From: an uncultured bacterium
Lineage (GTDB): Bacteria; Patescibacteriota; Gracilibacteria; BD1-5; UBA6164
Assembly: GCA_947311335.1 (NCBI GenBank)
Contig: CAMZKR010000119.1
Span: 1-5,975, forward strand
Direction: 5' to 3'
Length of the DNA: 5,975 bases
A program made the position numbers and the translations under genes. Below, piece after piece: positions 1 to 5,097 of this stretch. The notes beneath the pieces are model-generated. The model saw only the letters and a list, made by a program, of their open reading frames with translations, did no database searches and was not told the DNA's origin. Position 1 is the first letter of the stretch. Each line of letters begins with the position of its first letter.

Positions 1-30
1 CTTAAAAAATATAGTATAGTGGAATTGTAA
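1..30 (+). CDS. Possible 3' end of an upstream gene (partial)
   Basis: The first frame of the window reads nine codons (LKKYSIVEL) and then TAA, six bases before a strong dyad. This fits the tail of a gene entering from the left. Nine residues are too few to identify anything, and a chance open stretch is equally possible. Confidence 0.25.
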   Translation, partial: LKKYSIVEL

Positions 31-35
31 AAGTA

Positions 36-66
36 TTATCATTCTGAAATTGTTTCAGAATGATAA
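36..66. promoter_or_regulatory. Perfect 14-bp inverted repeat upstream of nif3
   Basis: The left arm TTATCATTCTGAAA (36-49) and right arm TTTCAGAATGATAA (53-66) are perfectly complementary across a 3-base centre, TTG. No T-tract follows on the plus strand, so it is a poor intrinsic terminator in that direction. It sits just before a TATAAT at 68-73 and covers where a -35 would lie, so an operator is plausible. A terminator or processing hairpin for an upstream gene is the alternative. Confidence 0.55.
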
Positions 67-67
67 A

Positions 68-73
68 TATAAT
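68..73 (+). promoter_or_regulatory. Candidate -10 box of the nif3-galU-yvcK run
   Basis: There is a perfect TATAAT 16 bases before the nif3 ATG. The expected -35 position lies inside the dyad and shows no good TTGACA match. Transcription from here would begin about ten bases before the ATG, giving an almost leaderless mRNA. In DNA this AT-rich a TATAAT can easily occur by chance. Confidence 0.35.
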
Positions 74-89
74 TAATTAATTTAAGTTT

Positions 90-866
90 ATGAAAAAAAA
101 AGAATTAATAAAATATTTAGATAATTATTTAAATATAAAAGATTTTGAAGATGTATCTAAAAATGGATTACAAGTAGATACTATAAAAAAAGAAATAAAA
201 AAGATATGATATAGTGTAGATGCTAGTAATTATATATTTAAAAAAGCAGAAAAAGAAGAGGTTGATTTAGTTTTATGTCATCATTGATTATTTTGGTGAG
301 TAGAACAAACTTTGGTATGATTAGCTTATGATAGAATAAAAAGATTAATAAAAAATAATATATGATTATACGCTTCCCATTTACCACTTGACGCTCATAA
401 TAAAGTAGGGAACAATATATGATTACTAAAAGCTTTTATTAGGATATTTGGTTTACAAAAAGAAGATTATAAAATAGAAAAGTTTTGAAATTATCATTGA
501 AATTATATTTGATATATGCTTAATTTTAAAAAAGAAATCCATATCTCAAATATAATAACTCCATATGCAGAACAAATGCAACTTATAAAAAAGCTGTATA
601 ATTTTTGAAATAAAAAGTTTATTAATAATATAGCTTTTGTTAGTTGATGATGATGAGAAGCTTTACAAGAAGCTTTTATTAATAAAATTGATATATTTTT
701 AACTTGAGAAATGGCTCATCATCAAATAATATTAGCCAAAGAATTATGACAATCTATATTACTTTGATGACATCGGGAAACAGAAAAGATTTGACCAAAA
801 TTACTTGCTTATTATTTAAGAGATAAATTTGATTTAGAAATAGTATTTTTAGATGAGAAATATTAA
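90..866 (+). CDS. Nif3-like dinuclear metal centre protein
   Basis: A 258-residue protein of the Nif3/YbgI (DUF34) family, near the usual length of the short bacterial form. The metal-site motifs are all visible: CHHG at 63-66 (His64, His65), SHLPLDAH at 96-103 (Asp101), and GHRETE at 227-232 (His228, Glu232). These match the five dinuclear-site ligands known from E. coli YbgI. TGEMAHH at 205-211 is also typical. Family members form hexameric rings; hydrolase roles have been suggested but the cellular function is unsettled. Glycine is written as TGA 19 times and as GGN only twice (residues 26 and 121); without recoding the gene would break into fragments. The ATG is the first in frame and has no Shine-Dalgarno sequence, only an A/T-rich leader. 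It is first in a closely spaced plus-strand run. Confidence 0.93.
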
Positions 867-884
867 ATAACTAATTTATAAAAC

Positions 885-980
885 ATGTTTTGAATAGATA
901 TAAAAAGAATATTATGACTTATTATGATTATAATCTTTTTTTCTTGGATTTTATGGGAATTTTATGAAATGTTTGTTTAG
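885..980 (+). CDS. 31-residue single-helix membrane peptide
   Basis: A short ORF filling the gap between nif3 and galU, starting 18 bases after the nif3 stop and ending in TAG 34 bases before galU. It has two TGA glycines (residues 3 and 11). A short basic head (D-I-K-R, residues 5-8) precedes a strongly hydrophobic stretch at about 9-24 (ILGLIMIIIFFSWILW) and an acidic aromatic tail (EFYEMFV). This is the shape of a one-span inner-membrane peptide. I recognise no family. Position in the run and an open frame in an otherwise gene-dense segment favour a real gene, but translated AT-rich DNA is naturally hydrophobic, so chance is possible. Confidence 0.45.
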
Positions 981-1014
981 ACTTTGTAAGTAATTATCAT
1001 ATAACAAAATATTT

Positions 1015-1896
1015 ATGCAAAAAATAAAAAAATGCGTTATTCCAGCAGCAGGTATGGGAACTAGATTTCTTCCAGCAACAAAAGCCCTTCCTAAAGAGAT
1101 GTTTCCTATAATAGACAAACCAGTTATGCAAATGCTTGTAGAAGAAGCTATTTCAGCATGATGTGAAGAAATAATTATAGTAACTTGAAGAAGTAAAAGA
1201 GCGATAGAAGATCATTTTGATTCAAATTTTGAACTTGAAGAAAGACTTGATAAATCTTGAAAATTTGATTACCTAAAAACAGTAAAGGAATTAAATACTA
1301 TGGTAAATATAGTATATGTTAGACAACCTTATCCAAAAGGGGATTGAGATGCAATTCTTAGAACAAAAAATCTTATATGAGATGAACCTTTCCTAGTTAT
1401 GTTTTGAGATGATATAATAGACAATGAAATATCAGCAGCCAAACAACTAGTTGAAGCTTATGAAAAAGTAAAGACCCCTGTTATTTGTAGTTTTACAGTA
1501 CCAGAAGATAGAATGTGAAATTATTGAATACTTGAAACAGATAATCAAAAAGATGATATATTTAAAGTAAAGAAGTTTTTAGAAAAACCAAAAGCAAGTA
1601 AAACAAAATCTAGAAACGGAAATATATGAAAATATGTTTTAACTCCTGATATATTTGATTATCTTGAAAAATCTACACCATTATCTTGAGATTGAGAGAC
1701 AAGACTTATAGATGCTTTTGAACTTTTAAGACAAGAAAAACCAATTCATTGAGTAAAAATAAAATGAACACGGTATGATACAGGAAATAAAATCTGATTT
1801 CTAAAAGCTTGTATTTGTTTTTGATTAAAAAGAAAAGATCTAAAAGAAGAATTAATAGATTTTATGAAGGAAATATTAGATTCTAAGTATAGATAA
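1015..1896 (+). CDS. galU: UTP-glucose-1-phosphate uridylyltransferase
   Basis: A 293-residue GalU, a typical length. The enzyme joins UTP and glucose-1-phosphate to give UDP-glucose and pyrophosphate in the cytoplasm, feeding glycan and envelope synthesis. The nucleotide-binding signature G-M-G-T-R-F-L-P-A-T-K is at 13-23, continuing to PKEM at 26-29. The KGDGDA segment is at 108-113, the metal-binding FGDD at 130-133, EKP at 190-192, SGDGETRL at 224-231 and GTRYDTGNK at 251-259. Fifteen glycines are TGA and five are GGN (13, 15, 109, 202, 257), the GGN ones including the N-terminal loop. The ATG at 1015 puts the signature at the expected distance from the N-terminus. It lies 19 bases upstream of the yvcK start, so the two are probably co-transcribed. 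There is no Shine-Dalgarno sequence. Confidence 0.96.
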
Positions 1897-1915
1897 ATAT
1901 ATTAAATTAAAAAAT

Positions 1916-3058
1916 ATGAAAAAAATAGTAACTATAGGTTGATGAAATGGACAATCAAATTTACTTGATGCTTTTTATAAGTATTTAGATAAAGATATAG
2001 AAATATCTTCTATAGTATCAATGAGTGATGATTGAAGAACTACTTGAAAACTTATGAAAGAATTTGAAAAAGAGTTAAATCTACATCTTCCACCTCCTTG
2101 AGATTTAAGAAGATGTCTTTTTATGATGTCTAGTTCTAAGAAAAGACATGAGTTTAAACAATATCTTGAGACAGTTATAGAAATGGATTTTAAGATAAAT
2201 ACATTATTTATAAAAGATTATTTTAAATTAGTATGAGCATCAGATAATTTTATTAAGTTTTTACAAAGATTTGATAATAATTTCTTAAAATTTATTTTAC
2301 CACTTCCTTCTAGTATAAAAGGGCATAAAGTATGAAATATTTTAATGGCAAATTTATATTTTAATTTAGATAGAGATTATAATAAGATGCTTTTTTTAAT
2401 GCATAAGATTTTAGAAGTAAAAGCTAATATTATTCCTGTAACTACAAAAAAGGCATATATAGAAGCTATACTTTGAAATTGAGAGATTATAAGGACTCAA
2501 GATAGAATTAGTAATGTAGTGTCATATACATCAGGTATAGCAGATTTAAGGCTTATGAATGATTCTAAATATGCTTATCAACATAAGAATGTTTTTAAAG
2601 TTATAAAACAAGCTGATTATATAATAATAACTCCTTGAGATTTATTTACTTCTATTATATCAAATTTTGTTATTTGATGAGTGAAAGAAGTAATCCAAAA
2701 AACACAAGCAAAAATTATTTATATATGAAATTCTACAAATAAATGATGAGAAACAAATTGATTAACTCATCTTGATTTTATAAATAAAGTAGAAAGATTT
2801 CTAGGTAGAAGAATAGATATTTTTATTTGTAATAACAAAAAAATAAATTTATCAAAAGAAAATAAACAAAGATTTCAAAATCATATAAGTATAAAATGAT
2901 GAGATTTTCTATATTTATCTAACTGAGAAAAAAGTGAATTAAAAAGAAGAAAAATAGATTTTATAGAAGAAGATTTGCTTGATAAAGATAGCTTATATAA
3001 ACACGATAAAGAAAATATAGTAAAGATTTTAAAAAAAATAATAAAACAGGATATATAA
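1916..3058 (+). CDS. yvcK: YvcK/CofD-like UDP-sugar-binding regulator (gluconeogenesis factor family)
   Basis: A 380-residue member of the YvcK (CofD-like) family, which has a phospholactate-transferase-like Rossmann fold. B. subtilis and Mycobacterium homologues bind UDP-GlcNAc and are needed for normal cell shape and growth on gluconeogenic carbon sources. Motifs in order: GGGNGQSNLL at 8-17, SDDGRTTGK at 37-45 (family norm DDGGSSG), PPPGDLRRCL at 59-68, GHKVGNIL at 136-143, ITPGDLFTSI at 238-247 (norm GPGSLYTS), and NSTNKGGETNGLTHLDF at 272-288. The core is recognisable but several motif positions differ. Nineteen glycines are TGA and five are GGN. The C-terminal 50 or so residues are lysine-rich and poorly conserved. 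The last codons and stop lie inside a terminator hairpin. Confidence 0.9.
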
Positions 3059-3084
3059 AGATATATCTTGTTTTATTATTTTTT
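3033..3084. terminator. Bidirectional terminator between convergent genes, overlapping the yvcK stop
   Basis: The arms 3033-3056 and 3061-3084 pair over 24 bases with a single G-T mismatch (a G-U wobble on the plus-strand RNA) around a 4-base loop, AAAG. The outer part is an A-run against a T-run, so each strand ends in a U-tract. The hairpin can stop yvcK on the plus strand and the ligase-like gene on the minus strand. The yvcK TAA starts at the last base of the left arm and runs into the loop, so the hairpin consumes the last eight or so yvcK codons. Confidence 0.85.
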
Positions 3085-3111
3085 AAATTGATAAAATTTT
3101 TTCAGCTTTCT

Positions 3112-4021
3112 TTATTGCTCTAAAATATCTTTTACAATTAGTTCATATATTTTAGTTGTTGATTCTATCAATCAATTTAGTGTTCATACTCAATCAGGAG
3201 TCCTAACTTCTGTTGTATATCATCATGGTTTTTTTAATGTAACATAATTATAGCTAAATTTAGGAGTTCAATCTTTTTCTAATAATTCTATATCTTTTGT
3301 TCTATTAAAATCAATAGGTTCTAATTGTGCTAAAATAGTATCTTTTTGTAGAAAACCAGATTTTATTAGTCATAAAACAACTTTTTTCATCATATAATCT
3401 CTTTTTGTAGATAACATCAATTTTGATTTATCTTTTTTATAAACTTCTCTAATTGCTTTAGATATAATTTTATGCTCTTTAAATCAATTATTTTTTTCAG
3501 TATCTATGAAAATGAATTCATGCAATATTTGTAGCTTTTCTTATATCTAATCAAATAGATTTTAATTTAGTATCAATATTACGATATCTATCCTTAATAG
3601 AAAGGTGTTGACGACTATAAAAACCCATTAATGGAATATAATCAAGATTTATTTTTATTTCTCATGATGTTACTGGTTCAAAATCTTGTTGTGGTACAGA
3701 TGAGTCTAATAATTTTAATCATAAGTCATTTATTACAATATCTTCTATTTTCTCATATAATGAGCAAATCTCATCTTGTGCTTCTGTTAATGTATTTTTA
3801 GCCTCAGTGTTTCTTATTTCTATTTGGCAAGCATCAAGTTCTTTTCATACTCATCAGGATTCTTTAATTTTAGGATATTTTTTTTCTAATATTTTTATAA
3901 CTTCATCACTAGTTTGATTTCTTCAAAAAATTCATAAAGGTCATTTTGATATATAATTTATAGGAACATTATTTGAATTAACTATTATATGTTCGCTTTC
4001 AAAAGCTATTTTTGGTTTCAT
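3112..4021 (-). CDS. Carboxylate-amine ligase-like protein (GCS2/amidoligase type), frameshifted
   Basis: Two ORFs form one gene. The 5' ORF runs 4021 to 3488 (177 residues); the 3' frame is open from 3540 to 3112. One base fewer in the A7 tract at 3491-3497 gives a single 302-residue protein. The N-terminal IAFESEHIIV (5-14), ELDACQIEIR (61-70) with a following TLTEA, GIHFH (168-172), and near the C-terminus YTTEVRTPDG resemble the E-x-E, Q-x-E-I, G-x-H-x-H and (T/E)-x-R motifs of glutamate-cysteine ligase type 2 and related glutamine-synthetase-fold ATP-dependent ligases. Such enzymes form amide bonds between a carboxylate and an amine; the substrate here is unknown. The 5' ORF has 11 TGA glycines. 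Both halves have similar base use and no other damage, so it may be a recent break, a sequencing indel, or a gene rescued by slippage. Family call is from motifs only. Confidence 0.6.
3491..3497 (-). other. A7 tract at the probable frameshift site
   Basis: On the minus strand the codons TAC TGA AAA AAA TAA end the 5' ORF. Removing one A gives TAC TGA AAA AAT AAT TGA and carries the protein straight into the long downstream frame (HRYGKNNGFKEH). Release-factor-2 style +1 shifting at TGA is not expected, because TGA is a sense codon here. RNA polymerase slippage on A7, an assembly error or a real mutation are the options. Confidence 0.6.
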
Positions 4022-4045
4022 ATTATTTTTATTTAAAAATTAAAG

Positions 4046-4213
4046 TTAAGGAAAGTCTGAGAAAGTGTATAATCTGAATAAAAATCTATATTTTTTAGAT
4101 AAATTTTTTGCAAAATCTTTGAGTTATGCTTTTGTATAGTGATAAAATTTTAAGAAAAATTTAGCAAAAAAGATTATTTTTTTCTTTTGTAGACTTTCTC
4201 AGACTTTCCTTAA
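4046..4213. repeat. 168-bp element with perfect 21-bp inverted ends (MITE-like)
   Basis: Positions 4046-4066 and 4193-4213 are exact reverse complements, beginning TTAAGGAAAGTC and ending GACTTTCCTTAA. The interior of about 126 bp has no convincing ORF. The outermost TTAA on both sides could be part of the repeat or a TTAA target duplication; because TTAA is palindromic, the sequence cannot tell. Perfect ends with a variable middle fit a miniature mobile element without a transposase, or a long-range hairpin. It separates the ligase-like gene from the region to its right. Confidence 0.6.
4085..4113 (-). promoter_or_regulatory. Candidate promoter of the ligase-like gene
   Basis: Reading the minus strand, TTGCAA (4113-4108) and TATAGA (4090-4085) are separated by 17 bases. 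This would start transcription about 55-60 bases before the ATG at 4021. It lies inside the inverted-repeat element at 4046-4213, so one arm of the repeat would be in the 5' leader. The match is moderate and the background is AT-rich. Confidence 0.3.
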
Positions 4214-4310
4214 TATTTGAATGTTTGAAAAAGCTTTAAAAACATAAAAACAATTTTTTTTCTTCAACAAAAACTATTATTTTTTGAGACTTTTTCAGAG
4301 TTTTTCTTAA
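4208..4310. repeat. Diverged second copy of the inverted-repeat element
   Basis: The right end (4289-4310, ACTTTTTCAGAG...CTTAA) matches the right end of the neighbouring element (ACTTTCTCAGACTTTCCTTAA, 21 bases) with a few changes. The similarity runs inward for about 50 bases. The left end, around 4213-4235, is a weaker reverse complement of it (TTTGAAAAAG facing CTTTTTCAGA). The two elements lie head to tail and share a TTAA at 4210-4213. Confidence 0.4.
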
Positions 4311-4363
4311 TAACACCAAAATAAAGTTTTTTGTCATATTATTTTATAAAATATATTCTTCAT
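4307..4363 (-). CDS. Possible 18-residue ORF
   Basis: ATG at 4363 opens 18 codons (MKNIFYKIIG then QKTLFWCY) ending in TAA inside the repeat end. Its only support is the leader AATTAAATTAAAAAT before the ATG, which closely matches the yvcK leader. A 33-codon ORF in another frame overlaps it from 4337. Nothing identifies a product. Confidence 0.15.
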
Positions 4364-4383
4364 ATTTTTAATTTAATTAATAA

Positions 4384-4424
4384 AAAAACTGTTATTTAGA
4401 AAGTCTTTCTAAATAACAGTTTTT
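4384..4424. terminator. 20-bp perfect hairpin terminator
   Basis: Arms 4384-4403 and 4405-4424 are perfectly complementary (AAAAACTGTTATTTAGAAAG and its complement) with one central base, so the real loop is three or more bases. On the minus strand the second arm runs into a T7 tract, a classical intrinsic terminator for the operon ending at 4549. The plus-strand copy also ends in T5 followed by A's, so activity in both directions is possible. Confidence 0.75.
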
Positions 4425-4441
4425 AAAAGTATATAAAAATT

Positions 4442-4470
4442 ACTAGTTTTCTGTTTTTAGAAAGACTAGT
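4442..4470 (-). promoter_or_regulatory. Upstream hairpin with antiterminator potential
   Basis: Read on the minus strand, ACTAGTCTTTCT (4470-4459) pairs with AGAAAACTAGT (4452-4442) with one bulged base and a 6-base loop, followed by a short T5 run. Within it, 4464-4451 (CTTTCTAAAAACAG) is nearly identical to the second arm of the terminator hairpin (CTTTCTAAATAACAG). It could therefore pair with that hairpin's first arm and stop it forming. The arrangement resembles an attenuator. Confidence 0.4.
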
Positions 4471-4502
4471 TCTTGCCAAGAGATGTTTTTAAATATTTTC
4501 AT
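4443..4502 (-). CDS. Possible 19-residue leader peptide or small gene
   Basis: ATG at 4502 opens 19 codons (MKIFKNISWQELVFLKTEN) ending in TAG. It lies 46 bases downstream of the 182-residue gene and is preceded by an A/T-only leader (AATTAATTTAAATAAATTAT) whose first 11 bases equal part of the nif3 leader. It contains no TGA codon. Its last seven codons lie within the 4442-4470 hairpin, so translation would melt that hairpin. It could be a leader peptide, a small third gene of the operon, or chance. Confidence 0.3.
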   Translation of the reverse strand: MKIFKNISWQELVFLKTEN

Positions 4503-4548
4503 ATAATTTATTTAAATTAATTATGTATAATATATATAGATTTTATTA

Positions 4549-5097
4549 TTAGTCAAACTTTTTATATTTTGCTTTTCAAGTTACAATTAGATAAATATGA
4601 TAGGGAGCTTTTATTATTCAAGCTCATATATTATAAAGAACTTTTATTATTTCTTCAGTTGAATTTATAAGTCAGATAGAAGCTCATATTAAATTATCTC
4701 ATAAATTTTGTGGATTTATAGCTTTATCCATTAATTTCTTTGGTATAAATTTATTTGTTAAATATATATTATTTTCAGGATTATATTTTTCTTTTTCTAT
4801 TTTTCATTTTAAAAGTTCTATTTTTTCTTTACTAGCTTTTTCAATTACATCTTTTGCTCATCAAATTACATTTAATAGATCCTTTTTTTTATTTACATCA
4901 ATTTTTAATCAATCTAAACTAGTTCAAGTTTTTGAATTTATTAAATCTTTTACTTTTGTAATATCTATTCAAAATTCTTTAGATATTTTCTGAGCTAATT
5001 TATTTAAAAGATTTTTTGTATCAATTTGAATTCTTAAATCCTTTTTATTTTCAATAAAATTATTTTCTATTCCTTGTTTTTTTTTATTATTTTCCAT
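4549..5097 (-). CDS. Unrecognised 182-residue lysine-rich protein
   Basis: I do not recognise a family. The N-terminal part (about 1-110) is charged and lysine-rich, with helical stretches around 28-45 and 70-105 and an N-terminal KKK encoded by A9. The C-terminal half has a run with glycine at regular spacing (NLGDNLIGASIGLI, 131-144; YNIGAGIIKAPYHIYLIVTG, 155-174), hydrophobic enough for an amphipathic or membrane-associated segment. There is no signal peptide. Glycine is mostly TGA. The ATG overlaps the end of the upstream TPR gene by 11 bases, implying translational coupling and perhaps a physical partnership. The next strong terminator is at 4384-4424. Confidence 0.8.

Noticed and set aside
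984..1005. Separate promoter for galU
   Set aside because: TTGTAA and TATAAC occur, but the spacing is wrong. Other pairings (TTGTTT with TATCAT) are weak and no better than background.
90..3058. Reading TGA as stop or as tryptophan
   Set aside because: As stop, three intact and well-conserved genes would fall into dozens of pieces. As tryptophan, invariant glycines of Nif3, GalU and YvcK would be lost, while TGG tryptophans are also present.
3481..3540. Two independent genes instead of one frameshifted ligase-like gene
   Set aside because: The downstream frame has no ATG near its beginning (its upstream stop is at 3543-3541, and only a TTG lies near). The G-x-H-x-H and T-x-E-V-R motifs that belong together lie on opposite sides of the shift.
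3500..3540. Placing the frameshift earlier, so the protein reads LQILHEFIFIDTEK
   Set aside because: This is possible by dropping an A in the AAAA at about 3537, but it would destroy the GIHFH motif. The A7 tract a few codons later needs the same single-base change and keeps the motif.
4221..4247. Plus-strand ORF starting MFEKALKT
   Set aside because: Only eight codons, lying within the diverged inverted repeat.
4236..4337. 33-codon minus-strand ORF starting MTKNFILVLL
   Set aside because: It runs through the diverged repeat end, overlaps the 18-codon ORF in another frame, and its sequence mostly reflects the A/T-rich repeat. A similar open frame appears in the neighbouring repeat copy by the same cause, so I do not list it as a gene.
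4022..4548. CRISPR array or tRNA in the intergenic region
   Set aside because: The repeats are inverted or only two copies with unequal spacing, and no cloverleaf with a plausible anticodon arm was found by eye.
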